Assembly: GCA_013180625.2 (NCBI GenBank) | Contig: SNVD02003520.1 | Span: forward strand, 62,001-126,000 | DNA: 64,000 nt | Direction of reading: 5' to 3' | DNA from: Boswellia sacra | Taxonomy: Eukaryota > Streptophyta > Magnoliopsida > Sapindales > Burseraceae | Shown here: one piece after another, positions 1 to 11,939 of the stretch | How the letters are laid out: every line of letters begins with the position of its first letter | Position numbering within the stretch: the stretch's first letter is position 1 | The notes under the pieces: model-generated | The model's database searches: none | Seen by the model: only the letters and a program-made list of their open reading frames with translations | Told to the model about the DNA's origin: nothing | Position numbers and translations under genes: made by a program

Positions 1-1151
1 CATTTAAAAATAACTTTTTTTTTCTTATAATACCCCTCGAATTCCACAAATAATCTTATTTTATTTTCCTCTCAAAATGTATACACCCCTTATCCTATCT
101 TCCTAAATTATAGATAATGTTCCTCCAACAAACAAATATATAGTGAAAATACATAGATTGATCATTAAAAATAATAAGATTAGTCATTAAGAAGAATTCT
201 TTTATTAATTCAAAATTCTTCTCCAAAATTAAAGTACTTTTTTTTTCACCTTCATTCTTGTTTCATCTCTTTTAGTTAATTTTTTTTCCATTAGCATTCA
301 AATTTTAACATGAAAGTAAGCTTCCATGGTGTTTGATTGGCAAGAATGGTGGCTAATTTTTTATGTAAATCATTGTTAACTTAAAATTTCTTTTATGACG
401 TTTTAGTTAATTCATTATTGTCAAGGTTTCTAATATTTGATTTTATCTTGTAAACCTCATTTTTTTATGAATTCATTATTTTATTTATGAGGAAAAAAAT
501 AGAAAACAAAGAAACTACTATATCTTTATTTAAAGATTAGGGTTTTCTGTGCAAACTATAAAAGTTAGTTTTGATACAAGGATAAATTTGTAATTATAAA
601 AATATTGAAGGGTGGTGTATCTTTAGATTGATGGTGGGATGCAAATAGTAATTATAATATCATTGAGAATAAACTTTTTTTTTAAAATAATAATTAAAAG
701 GTTATGAAGCCATTCAATCAATAAGTGGGGAACAGATACAATCATTATTTCATTTGAAACCCATATAGCAGAGCCCTTGGGCCGTGGCCCATGAATTCCA
801 CAGCGTACATTTGTCTCAAATTAATCTCCATTATAGACAATGATGCCTTTCGTTCCTATTAGGCCTCTCATAACAAATAAAAAATAAATAAATAAACCTT
901 ATTTCATGATGCACCGAATTTGAATTCTTTAAACTAATCTTACATTGTTTCATTCCACTGTTATCCTCCTTTCTAATTCATTTCTATAGTCGGTTTCTCT
1001 TATCTTCTTTTAAAGGAAAAAAAAAATGTTGTATCATCTCCCTACGTTATGAGATGGTGAGATTTTATGAAATGAAGCACCTTATACAACATACTTTTGG
1101 CATTGCTCTTATTTTGGTAGATGACATATAGCTTAAGTATAACAAATTTAA

Positions 1152-1196
<45 letters not shown>

Positions 1197-1406
1197 GCTT
1201 AGTATGGATTATATCAATCTATAAGCACTGAAAAAGTAATCGCTTTTTAAGACATTTTAGACAAATGAAAACAAATTTGGTGGCTTCATAATTTGTTAAA
1301 AACTATCTACAACCAACGGTAACACTTTAAAAAAAGGAGATGCACTGCATATCTCTTTTACTCTAGCATTTAGTTTGAATTAAAGTAAACTTCTCATGAA
1401 CTTTTC
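1..1406. other. AT-rich intergenic DNA
   Basis: No reading frame with recognisable protein similarity is visible on either strand. The stretch is AT-rich with many homopolymer T and A runs and one long AT microsatellite (1156-1193). I see no RNA gene or transposon end in it. Confidence 0.6.
1156..1193. repeat. (AT)19 microsatellite
   Basis: Uninterrupted AT dinucleotide run of 19 units, read directly from the sequence. It is likely length-polymorphic. Confidence 0.95.
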
Positions 1407-1506
1407 TCAATGAAATGAATGCGAGATGAGTAACTTGATAAAACATGAAGGAATAATAATACAAAATCTATCAAAAGTAAGAATTATGCAAATCAGCTTG
1501 GAATTT

Positions 1507-1600
1507 GCAGGGAATTTTTCGGGGCTGGGGATCAAAAAACCTGCCCGAGGCCGGGGCGGGGGATTGAGGTCCCCAGCCCGGCCCCGGGTTTTTGCAGTCT
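1507..1600. repeat. GC-rich palindromic island
   Basis: About 90 bp of strongly GC-rich sequence in an otherwise AT-rich region. It holds a 10-bp inverted repeat, GGGCTGGGGA at 1522-1531 and TCCCCAGCCC at 1570-1579, plus CCGGGGC/GCCCCGG words. Sequence of this style is common in the terminal regions of plant hAT-type transposons, so it may be a transposon remnant. I found no clean terminal repeats or target-site duplication, so the assignment is open. The overlapping reading frames here look like low-complexity shadows. Confidence 0.4.
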
Positions 1601-1606
1601 CTATCT

Positions 1607-1634
1607 GTATGTATGTATGTATATATATATATAT
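1607..1634. repeat. (GTAT)n/(AT)n compound microsatellite
   Basis: GTAT repeats run directly into AT repeats, immediately after the GC-rich island. Confidence 0.9.
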
Positions 1635-1849
1635 GTTGCCTAACAAAGTCTATCGAAAGGCCATATGGTGAGTTGTTGCATCGTGTAACAACAGCAACAA
1701 GGTTAATATGTGACAAAAGCCATTCAACAACCATAAATGATTTTGATGTTCATGTTCACTTCTACCACCCTTCATTTTGTTAGGCTTCTTGATTTTGGTT
1801 CAATGATTGTTTTCAATGTTTCTTTGGAAAGTATGAGTTTTTTAAATTC

Positions 1850-2629
1850 CAATGCTTACTATCACACCTCAAATACTATAGATTTAGAATTCGACAATAA
1901 ATAGTCATTTGGATCAATATCATAATGATTTAACATAAAAGATTAATTTTCATTTCAATCAAATTAGAGTTCTAATTAACAACTACATTATATCATTATG
2001 TGTAAAATAATCAAAATATGTTTACAAGAAACAGTCACAAAAATAATGTTGCAGTGGTCTGTGGTTGTTAAGAGAACTCCGCGTTGTCATGCCAAAAATC
2101 CTCCAACGCTCAATACATTATCGATCTTGAGACACACAATAAATCTAATGAGTATAACTCAGTAAGTAAGCTAAATGAAAGCACTGCAGTAGTCAATTAA
2201 CAACAATAGTAATTTCAGGATACAATTACTGTTCATTTCTTATTACACAAGAAATATATAACTTGTTCCAGAAGTCAAAAAACAGTATTCAGAGTATAGG
2301 ATTTGCGCTCTTGCACGAAGGAACCTATGTGATGGCACTAAGTCTCTGGTTCCTAACATTTCCTAAATTTTAGAATAACACTTCAGCGCCAACTCTGTAC
2401 CCAAAATTCTTTGAGTCGGTTAAGGTTGCGTGCATGTGCAACAACATTGGTGCTCCTACGTGAATCCTATATGTAGGCCTCTAAGTGTATCTCATTTCCA
2501 TCACATACATATCCACACCATTTCTAATTACATTTCATGGATGACTTTCTCAATTCATCTGCATTCCTCATACATACTCATAAGCACATATCTCATTTCA
2601 TGCATACTTTTGCTAAGCCATTCACATCA
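1850..2629. other. Unassigned old repeat or intergenic DNA, left of the LINE
   Basis: No protein-coding similarity is seen. The word around 2157-2174 (CAGTAAGTAAGCTAAATG) has a partial reverse-complement counterpart near 5420-5432 on the far side of the LINE. The LINE may therefore have landed inside a larger old repeat spanning about 1.85-6.78 kb. I cannot name its family from the sequence alone. Confidence 0.3.
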
Positions 2630-2867
2630 TTTTTTTTTGGAAAAGTTACTTGGTAATATAAATCCAAAAAAAATTATAATATACAAAAATCCGAGGGGCA
2701 TACCCGAAGAATTACAAGAAGGACGTAAAGTCCAAACATACAATCCAACAAAAGATAAAAAATAAAGGCCACAAGCGACCTAAAACAAAGTAAAAGGCCA
2801 CAAACGGCCTTAGCAACATAACTGATAAATGACTACAAACGGTCTAAATCAAAAAAATACAAGAGCT

Positions 2868-4031
2868 TCAGCCGTTCTTATTTTTCTTCTTCTTACCCTT
2901 CTTTACTGGGGTAGCTGGGGTGTCCGTATGAGTATGATCAATTTTATCAGATTGATCCTCATTACTCAGCCTATTCAAAGGCTCAAAACGGGAGGGCGAA
3001 GTCTCAAGAGTTTGTCCTGTGTTTATCCGCCCTGACGAAACAGATGCCTCGCGATTGGTTGAACAATGGATAGTACCCAAAAGCTTACCTTGGTCGGTCG
3101 CAAAAGGAGATAGAGAGTCAGAATCTGAGACTGACTCTATGCTCAAAACTGTAGCAGCCTTAGGAGGCACAACTTGCACTGAAGAATCTGCTGGAATAGC
3201 AACAACTTTCGAACTCTCAACGACATCAGTCGCAACCTTACCCAAATTCAAGGGGGCACCATCAGAAGGGGTTCTATCAGAGTTGCTAGCCTTATTCTTA
3301 TCCTGAACTGAAGTCTTTGCCGGTTCCGGACAACGGTGACCAAACCTGCGACATTTGGAGCAATGTTTTGGAATCCACTCATATTCAACTTCAATTTAGA
3401 TGGGCTCAGGAGAGAGTTTGCATTTGATCTCAAAGTTCTGGATTGGAGGGTGCTTTGCATTAAGAAGAATACATACCCTTGCATACTCTAATCTGGAAAG
3501 ATCAGAAGTTGTCTTGTCACAAGAAATAGGTTGTCCAACCATGCTGGAGATAATGCTAAGGCCTTTTGTCCACAAAGGAAAAGGCAAGCCATATAAACGG
3601 ATCCAAACAGGAACCCTTCTTAATTGATTCGTATTAAAATCCAAATGCGGGTTCCATGGTTGTAAGATAATTGATTTACCTCCGAATATCCAAGGACCGT
3701 GAGCAATGATATCATGAACCTCCTCCTCAGTTTGAAAACGAAAGATGAGAAATCTCTTATTCGTGAAACGGACGTCCTCAAGACCACTAGATTTTCATGC
3801 AGGCATCGCCATCGAACATGCAGCATGGAAGGGCATCACATATCCCGGAAAGAAGCCAACAAGACATCTACGCCATTCGGCCACATTCTCGTCGACGATC
3901 TAATCCGAAATCTCAAGGACTGTACCCGATTTTTTGGGGGTAACCAGGAATAATTTGCATCGAGTACTTGAATCAGTGATCTTGATTTTGTCGACCCAAG
4001 AGCCAGCAGTTGATTTGGGTGGATCCATCAT
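2868..4031 (-). pseudogene. LINE ORF1 (DUF4283 plus CCHC zinc knuckle), broken
   Basis: ORF1 proteins of plant L1 elements bind RNA and package the element transcript. Reading from a start near 4031, the N-terminal part begins MMDPPKSTAGSW and resembles DUF4283. The middle has the family hallmark VPVWIRLYGLPFPLWT followed by SRLEYARVCILLNA (3396-3644). Next comes a knuckle of form CSKCRRFGHRCPE near 3330-3370, and then a long polar tail ending in a lysine-rich KKGKKKKNKNG before the stop at 2868-2870. A stop codon near 3903 and several frame changes break the frame, so no full-length protein can be made. Domain assignment is from family knowledge; the breaks are seen directly. Confidence 0.8.
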
Positions 4032-4237
4032 TCACAAATCAAGTACAATAAATATCTCATAAAAAAGACAAGGATAAACGAAAGCAAACCAGGCACCAAA
4101 ATGAGGCGGACTTGCGAACTCGTCGTCTCCTCTTCTAATTTGTAATCCGCAAGGAATCAGGAGGGCAGCCAAGAAGCCAAGTTACACGGAATAACTTGAG
4201 CAATAATCTGATTGGGTCTGTGAACAGTGATGGCTGG

Positions 4238-4860
4238 ATGAACAGTGATTACAGTGGGTGATGCGGTTGGAATCTGATGATGGTACAGAAGGAAAAGTTG
4301 ATCAGCAATGTCCGATATACAAGGTGGTGGTAGAGGTGAGAACCCACTCGCCGGTTTCCGACGAAGGGCGGCTGATAAATAGTAATTCTGAAACTTTGAA
4401 GCCATGGACGGGGGTGATACCGGCTAAATCAGGCAGTGGTGATGAAGGAAAAGTTATAGATCGCTCTGCCCGATCTACCAGATGGTGATGGAAGTGAGAT
4501 GTCACTCGCCGATTTTCGGCGATTGGCAGTGGGTGAATAGTAAATTCCAAAATTTTGAAGCCGGACGGACGTGTTTCCGGCTGATTCAGGAGGTGGTGAA
4601 GAAGGAAAAATTGTAGAACGGGCCGAGATTAATATGATGGTGGTGGAGGTGAAGGTTCACTCGCTTGTCGGCGGTGGATGAATAGTAAATCCAATCACTG
4701 TTTTTAGAAAGTTTGAACGCCTTCCGGCTAGAATCTGAAGAGGGTCAAGAAGGAAAGTTTGCTCAAAATATTCCGATATACAACATATGTAAATCTCAAA
4801 GGCTGATTCATAAATTGGCCGGAGTAAACAGTAACTCCGGCGAACTAGTTGAGAGAAAAA
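4238..4860. repeat. Four degenerate ~150-bp tandem repeats at the LINE 5' end
   Basis: Repeat markers of the form GAA-TC-GA..GGTGATGAAGGAAAA..(about 60 bp)..CACTCGCC..GGCG..GAATAGTAA recur starting near 4268, 4427, 4584 and 4731, giving a period of roughly 147-160 bp. They lie upstream of ORF1 on the LINE's coding strand, where some LINEs carry tandem promoter monomers. The last unit is the most diverged. The function as promoter monomers is inferred from position only. Confidence 0.65.
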
Positions 4861-4880
4861 TTTTCTCCTCCCTAAACCCT

Positions 4881-6780
4881 GTTAGGAGTATCAAGCATAT
4901 ACCCTTAGGGACATTTCAACATACACATGTGATCTATTTCATTTCAACATAACCTTAGGGACACACACATCACATATTTGAGGCTAGTCCGATAATCCAG
5001 GTGATACCGAGCCCATGCTACCGAATTCTATACAAGGAAACACGTGGTTCGGTCCTCCCCTCAATTACTCAGTCATAGTTTCACATGTGACACTTTGTAT
5101 TGTTTGTGACACTTTGTGAATCTTATAACCTTCAAGAGGTGGCCCCCACACAATTTCAAGAGGAGGCCCCGATGTATAAGTTTGCACATTCTCATTTCAA
5201 TGTCCCTAAGGTTTATAGGCAAGCTTTCCATTTCCATAACACATCACAATACAAGCATGATCTCATATTTCAAAATCATAAACCCAAAATTCACAATCAA
5301 GTTCTTCCATCCATAATAACCATAGAAGTCACTTAGCATATCATCAATGTCCAATAGAAACCACATAGTTCAACATACCATGTCACACAAACAATGAAAT
5401 TATTGTGTCCTCATAATAAGCTAGCTTACTTACCTTACCAAGTTCCGTTGTTGAATCTTGAGTTCAGCCTAAAAACATAACAAAATTTCTTTAAGGGTCA
5501 CCATACCACAATGGCAAATATTTCCCCTTTTTGCTTCATGTCTATGTATACTCAATTAAATGGTTTCTAGAAAACAATTGCCTATCCCAAAGTCTACACA
5601 ACTTTATAGACAACATTTGTACACGTACATCGTGTCTCCTTAAAATTTCTCAGAGCAAAATAAGGTTATATACCCTCTCAAGTTCATTTAGTCCAGTACT
5701 TTACTATTTTTGTCAAGGTATCCTTCAATTGAGTAGCATGACTTTGGGAATTTATAGAATTTCCAATCTTAATCAAATTATTACAAAATTTAACGGTCTA
5801 ATATAAAACACATAAAAGATTCACCATGCCAAAAATCACAACTTTTTAATGGGTGTTGGTCATTCAAAAGCAATTTATTTCACTTGCTTTGTTCTGAAAG
5901 CTGAATTTCTCATTTTTATCAACCCAACTTTAAAAAATCACAATAATTCGTACAAAGTTTCAAAGCCCCTAAAAATTTATAGTCTAAAAGAAAACAAGTT
6001 CAAGGTTCTGCATACCAAAAATCAGAAGTTTTTATGAAGATTTGGCCCTTCAAAAAAATTCATTCCCCATGCTCTGTTTTAAAATAGGAGAAGTCTAAAT
6101 TTCATGCCAGCAATTCATAAATTCACCAAATATCATATACTTCGAATCATATATTTCAAATTTTTGAGTGATTCAAAATTCTACACAATTCTAGACATGT
6201 CTAGTTTCACAGTAAAAATTTTCAACTCAAAAAGCTACCCTATAATTTTTAGAAATTTTTGTACTCTATACTACTCAGTGTGAAGGCCCTACTGAATTTG
6301 AACCCGATTCTCATTTCTAATCTCTATCTTTATCCAATCTTCCTAATTTTTCCATAACTCACTCCAATTCATCTTTTCTAGTAAGTTTCAGTACATCCAT
6401 GACATGAAACACCTTAAACCACCATAATCCATACACAGTTTCTCATATTCTATAACTAAAATTTAAAGAAGATGAGTATTACCTTTCACTTCCTTTTGTT
6501 TCTTAGCTTCTTGATGAAGTAAAGGGAAAAAGAGTGGAAGAAGGTGCTGGAGCTTTGAGGTATGGAAAACAAAGAATAAATTTTCTAGAGGCTATCCCTT
6601 ATATAGACAAGTACGTAGGGACAAAATTGTTTTAGGCCTTCACTTCCTAAATCTTTCAATTTCAACCCCAATCTTTATGTTATTACATTACTACTTAGGC
6701 ACAACAAATATACATTAACACCTACATGGTGGCACAATAATGTTATTGTCTCTTACAAAATTAAGATATTGCACTTACAT
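4881..6780. other. Unassigned AT-rich region right of the LINE
   Basis: No coding similarity was recognised on either strand. It may be the right half of an older repeat interrupted by the LINE (see 1850-2629). The short frames present look like chance ORFs. Confidence 0.4.
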
Positions 6781-7483
6781 TTAGCAAGCTTTTTCGCTTC
6801 TTGGCAGATAGTTGCATTTTGTAAACAGAAATCCAATTACAAAGAATGCAAGAGAATTTTTGTAGAATACCCAATATGAGGGAAAAACTTGATGATATGA
6901 ACTATATCCTAAAACAATACCCGGATATATAATCTAGACATTAAAACTGTTGCAGTCCTCAAACTCTTCAGTAATCTCTTTCGTCTCTTTTTGTTTGTCT
7001 CCCATATTATGAGAGACTATTTAGAAAACTTATCCACTTGAAGCATATATCAAGAAACTAAATATAACTCAAATGCTTTTGCATTAGTGGAAGTTTCAGC
7101 CACACCAGATCCATTGTAAAATTGTTGTTTTTTGCTTTATAATTAGATTATCCTAATTAAAGGAGATAAAAACCAGCTGACCTGAAGAAAACTAATTCAT
7201 TTGGCTTGGATAACTTGAATTCCAACTTATAACTTGGATTTATGTTAGGTTGCAGGCCTCTGCAGAAAGAGACCAACATAAAATGCATTAGATTTACATT
7301 TGCATCAAGGAGACAACTTACGGAGAGTTTCATGTGTAATGAAAAATTTATAGTCGTCAACTACTAGAAAGCAAAGTGTTACAAAAACAAAGCCTCTTTT
7401 GTTGTCAACATAGCAGAGGAAATTTATTTCTTCAGTCAAGCCTTCCACCATGCAGCAGTGCAGGCTGCAAAATGCATGCATGC

Positions 7484-7696
7484 CTAATAAGTAGCTGAGA
7501 AGATCTTCAATCTAAAGCCAACAACTCTAACAAAAGCTGCTTTGGTATGATTAGCAAAAGCCTTGGCACCATGCTTTTCCTGGTTCCAGATGCGACCATA
7601 GAGTAATCTTCTCGCTCTGATCGCCATATAAGATAAATAATGAATAAATAGAATGTTATTATAAATATGATAATTAATGATAGTTCTGTCCGTCAA
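7484..7696 (-). other. Short unrecognised reading frame
   Basis: A 70-codon minus-strand frame. Its second half (from MAIRARRLLYGRIWNQ to the end) has a balanced, charged composition unlike the surrounding AT-driven frames. The first 22 or so residues are AT-driven and look non-coding. I do not recognise a family. It could be an exon fragment or chance. Confidence 0.25.
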
Positions 7697-7778
7697 AATG
7701 ATCTCAGTTTCAGCTTCGAAGTGGCATATTACAAGAGGCTATCTAAGAAACCTTCCTAGGAGCCCTTTACTACATTTA

Positions 7779-7842
7779 ATAACAACAATAACAACAACAA
7801 CAACAAGAAGAAGAAGAAGAAGAATAATAATAATAATAATAA
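7779..7842. repeat. Compound trinucleotide microsatellite (AAC)n(AAG)n(AAT)n
   Basis: Three adjacent trinucleotide tracts that differ only at the third base follow one another without interruption, suggesting stepwise mutation of one original tract. Confidence 0.95.
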
Positions 7843-8381
7843 ACACCATGAGAGTCGATCATAGTACCTGCTTGGCATGGAGATGATTCCGTCTTGCTAG
7901 TGAGTGCATTATATAATCCATTTCAAAGAAACCAAAGAGAAAAGCATAGAATATCATCTAGTAGTAACTATGACTTTGCTTGCTTCCTCTGTTTCCTTTG
8001 TTTCCCACAAGAGTATGACCCTGCAATGAATCCAGCAAAAAAATGAAATAAAAAAATTGTGCCACAAAAGTGATAATCAAAACTGTGATTGAAAACCAAT
8101 AAAAATTTAATGAAAATATATTCGCATAACAAAGGATTAGAGTAACACAAAAGATTTACTCCAGCAGGTAACAAAGAGTCAACCTTGCAGGGCAGAAAGT
8201 CAATGACCTCAAATCTCTACAAAACTTCTCAAAAAATTATATAATAATTACAATCCAGTGTCAAATATTAATTATAAAAATTGAAATTAAGATGATAAAC
8301 CAATAAAAAACATAAAATGAACTTACAGGAAAGGTCCAACAAGAAAGAGCAATAAGTACAACAAGAGAGAGCAGCAATTTC

Positions 8382-8957
8382 TTATAGGACTATTTCCACT
8401 TCTTCGTCACTGGATCTGCCATCTTCACTTCCATGGGTGTCGAAGCTATCTACTGACGTTATCTCCTCTATATCTTCATCAGTTGAAGCAAATCCCTCAA
8501 TACGAGAGCTGGACTGGGCCATGTTAGGTTCTTCATATATTGGACACACCCCACAGCATATCAACTTAAAAAACTTTAGGATTTCCTTATGCTTTGCATG
8601 CATGCTGAACTTAAATGTGACTGTCATAGAGTGACTCTCAATTAGCCTCATATCCATCGCAGGAATAAATCTTATTCCTATTTGATCTGATTCAATTGAG
8701 TACGGAGAGATCAAGAGAATGTGGACAGATTTATTATCATTAGCATAAGAGTAATCACAATCGACACTAATATAAGTTACAAAATTATCCTTCTTCCCTG
8801 TAAGTACAGCAGACAGAGCAAATCCGAGGAGACTTCTGTTAGCACAATATTGCTAGGGCAGTTCAATGGTTACCGAGGACCCAGAAGTTTGATAGTTGAA
8901 CCACTCAGGGATTTCAATCCCGGGTAAAAAGAAGTCAAATTCAGGTATCTCATTAAG
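8382..8957 (-). pseudogene. TNL C-terminal post-LRR (C-JID-like) exon
   Basis: Begins after an acceptor near 8957 and reads FFLPGIEIPEWFNYQTSGSS, the hallmark of the post-LRR jelly-roll domain of TNLs. After an in-frame stop it continues with CCGVCPIYEEPN and an acidic C-terminus (TDEDIEEITSVDSFD) to a stop at 8382. A diverged copy of this C-terminal sequence occurs at 58800-59010. Confidence 0.8.
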
Positions 8958-8989
8958 TACCTGCAATATGAAATTGATGATATTTGATG

Positions 8990-10090
8990 TGAGTTATGAC
9001 ATAGAGCGTTTGTGAGAGAGAGGGAGAGAGAGAGAGAGGGGAAAAGAGACAGAGACACTAACCTTTTCATAAAAAAGCCCTAATGCCGTTGCCATACGCT
9101 CAACTCTTTGTCGTGAAATTGTCTCAATCAAATTCAGGCAGTTGTTGAAATTGAAATGTATAATAGAAAACACATGGAGATTTGTCTTCATCAAATTTTT
9201 CCATATTTGATGGAAGTTGTGGTAGTGATCGGAGTAGCTTGCAATTCTTCATTTTTAAGTTTTCAATTCTCAATGGAAGCTCTGGTATTGATCGGAGCAT
9301 ATTGCAATCGTTTAACCACAAGTTTTTCAGCTTAGAAAGATGCTTGATACTCATAGGAAGACCCTCAAAATCATGTCCACTTAGATCTAACGTTACCAAA
9401 CTTAAACATAAATCATGCATTACCTTCCCACGTGCTGCTGAGGATAGAACTTCACTTCCACTAAAGATTTTCCAAATATAACAAATTACTGATGCTGCTT
9501 GGGATCTCCTCATGATCTGAACACATAGACAAGTCCAAAGACGTAAGCCCAACTAGACGTTCAATCAAAGAAGTAGCTCTTTAATTGCTGTACTGGCTAA
9601 ATTGAGGCTTTTTAAGTTTTTCATTTCTTCCATGATTTCTGGGAAACTCTCAATGAAACATTCTTCAAGATCAAGCTTAGAAAGCGAGCTCAATTTGCAA
9701 ATATTAGGTGAAATACTCTTGAGCTTTTCACAATACTTCAGTTTGACAGTCAATCGATGTAGGAACTTCTTCTATTTTGGTTGACTCTAAATGTAAATGT
9801 TTAACATTTCCAGAAAACTTTGGAAACTCAGTGAGGTTAACGCAAGAGCTGAAATTAAGAGTGATAGGAGATCGAAACTCAATATTCCTTGGAAAGCTCT
9901 CAAGATTTTCACAGCCACACATATTTAAGTAACTAAGGTTGGTGAAACATTGGACATAAGAGGGAACCTTAAGCAACCTTTGCAGCCATCAAATTCTATA
10001 GTTTCAAGCTTTGGAGCATTTTGGAGATTTGGGAAGTCAATTACATGCTCAGAGTTAGAAACATCAATCCATTTTAAATTGACAACATCT
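8990..10090 (-). pseudogene. TNL leucine-rich repeat exons
   Basis: Starts after an acceptor near 10090 with VNLKWIDVSNSEHV and continues through repeats such as YLNMCGCENLESFP, LHLESTKIEEVP, LEECFIESFPEIMEEMKNL and LDLSGHDFEGLPMSIKHLSKL. It ends with the conserved junction MATALGLFYEKV near 9070. At least three frame changes (around 9975, 9745 and 9150) are needed to follow it. A short GA-rich microsatellite lies in the following intron (9010-9045). Confidence 0.8.
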
Positions 10091-10184
10091 GTAACAAAGA
10101 AAAATTATTAGAATAAATAAGTAACCGTGAACTTCACAGTTGGTATTGCAAGAAACAAATAAGTTTAAATAACAAAATATTTAT

Positions 10185-10456
10185 ACCTTGTCTCTTTCTC
10201 AGGGCTTTTGAATTTTGCTGTAAGGTAATTTAAGTCCAACAAGCTTTTCTGCACTAAATTTTGATGGCAATTCATCCCAAGGATACTCGTCCCAATGGAG
10301 ATATCTGAATTCATTTGGAAGAAATTCTAGAACCAAAGGAAGGCATAATTTAGAGATATTTGCATTGTCACCAAAATATGAACCCTCTTCGGACTTGTAA
10401 AGTTTAAGCACTCTAAGATTGACCATTTTAACAAAGGCTTTAGAACTTAAATGCAT
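10185..10456 (-). pseudogene. TNL LRR-linker exon
   Basis: Reads MHLSSKAFVKMVNLRVLKLY then LEFLPNEFRYLHWDEYPWDELPS and LVGLKLPYSKIQ, the standard first LRR segment of TNLs. It ends in a premature stop directly before a GT donor, so this exon is broken at its 3' end. Confidence 0.8.
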
Positions 10457-10639
10457 CTTTTTTTTTCAATCTAGACATATCTAGAAATACCTTCCACTTT
10501 ATCGGTCCGCTTGAAAACCAAAACAAAAGAATAAATCAATAGAAAATGAATAAAATAAAGCTTCATAAAACTTATAACAAGTGAAATGAAATTTGTATGG
10601 TTGATTTCTTATTACATAGTTGATATATTAAGAAATAAA

Positions 10640-11760
10640 ATCAAGTTAACAACACTCTTACCTTATTATTTTGCAATACATGACGGACATCATCGTCATC
10701 CCATAGCCTACTACGTTTCCTAGGATCTTCCTCACATTCTTCGCGAACAATTTCCCTACCCATTTCTTGCAATAAATTATGCATGTGTAGCTTGTTGTTC
10801 GAAAGTTTTATCAGTGCTTTGTTGATAAGGACCTCAAAACAATATTCCATAGGTCCATAACAAGCCTTCAACAATTTTTTGCATCATTTTCGTTCGCCCA
10901 AATCAAGAAACAAGCAATGTCAAGAAACATTTTCTTCTCTTTTTTGTTTAATCCATTGTAACTAGTTTTTAATACATAAAAAATTTTAGGGTTAGCAATA
11001 TCTTTTAAGTTATGTATGACACTTTCCCCCGCTTCTCTGCTCATCCCACAAAGGAAAGAACCTAGCACTTGAAGATCTAAACGATTCCCTTTGGCATACG
11101 TTGTTATCTTGGTTGAGAGTTGTTGAAGATGTTTAGGGGCATGGTTTTTTTAAAGGCATGCTTACAAAAAAGCAATGCAGCTTCATCATTATTTAATCCT
11201 TCAACCTCATATACGTAATTCACTTCACAATAAGAAAGCACTTGTTTATCCCTAGTGGTTATAATGATTCTACTCTTCTCATGCAGTGGTTCAAACCCTT
11301 CAATTAAACCTTTCAAGTGATTAGAATCATTCACATCATCAAGAACAATTAAGAATTTTTTGTGTTGAAGCCTTTCTTTAGTTAATTCAGGTATAGCATT
11401 GAGAATTTCAATGACGTGATTTCCTCCTCCTAATATTTTAGAGATAATTTCCTGTTGTAAATTAACTAACTAGTGATGTTGTTTTTCTAATTTTTTGCCC
11501 ACATTAATGAATCAGCAACTCTCAAAATCTCTAGAAATTCTTTTGAAAAGGGCTTCAACAATGGTTGTTTTACCTATACCACCCATACCCCAAATTCCTA
11601 CAACTTTAGACTTTGACAATAATGAATTAATCTCCTCAACGTGTGTGTCTATTCCAACTGGGTCATGACAGTTATCACTTAAGGGTGATTTGTTAGTCAA
11701 TTTCTTCAAAATATCTTTGACAATTTCTTCAACAAGTTTGGCTTCAGACCTAGCAGATGT
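10640..11760 (-). pseudogene. TNL NB-ARC exon
   Basis: Motifs in order: P-loop GIWGMGGIGKTT (about 11562-11600), Walker B FLIVLDDVND (about 11330-11360), RNBS-B SRIIITTRDKQVL, a degraded GLPL motif read as GNRLDLQVLGSFL (about 11050-11100), FLDIACF (about 10905-10925) and an MHD-type motif, here MHNLLQEMG (about 10760-10786). The linker REECEEDPRKRSRLWDDDDV follows. A stop codon lies near 11468, and frame changes occur near 11100 and 10870. The MHD aspartate is replaced by asparagine. Confidence 0.85.
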
Positions 11761-11939
11761 GAAGAATTAAAATTGCAAGTTAAAACTTAATTGTCACAAA
11801 AGAAGCCAGGTAATAATGTAAGTTAGAGAATTGATAAAACCTTTAGTTCTGAATTAGGAAGCTAGTTAATTAAGCACATAAAGGTAAAATGAAATCATTA
11901 ATAAATAGAAAAGAGTATGTTTAACTACTTATTCTCCTT

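Larger units (their letters stand above)
2630..4880 (-). mobile_element. LINE (non-LTR retrotransposon) with ORF1 only
   Basis: On the minus strand this reads as 5' tandem repeats (about 4240-4860), a gag-like ORF1 (4031-2868), and then only about 235 bp of 3' sequence ending in a short A-tail, seen as T9 at 2630-2638 on the plus strand. Plant L1-type elements normally have a second ORF of more than 3 kb encoding endonuclease and reverse transcriptase between ORF1 and the tail. Here it is entirely absent, so the copy depends on other LINEs or is an internal deletion. The 5' limit is estimated from where the repeats stop. No convincing target-site duplication was found. Confidence 0.75.
6781..8381. 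other. Intergenic region downstream of the TNL pseudogene
   Basis: Mostly AT-rich and without recognised genes apart from a doubtful short frame (7484-7696) and a compound microsatellite (7779-7842). It could contain the 3' untranslated region of the TNL, whose last coding position is 8382 on the minus strand. Confidence 0.45.

Noticed and set aside
3019..3306. Plus-strand frames across the LINE ORF1 region
   Set aside because: They are shadows of the minus-strand ORF1, whose sequence matches known LINE domains.
2621..4975. Target-site duplication for the LINE (shared CACATCA words)
   Set aside because: The word is short and common in the neighbourhood and does not sit at the inferred 5' end, so it is not convincing.
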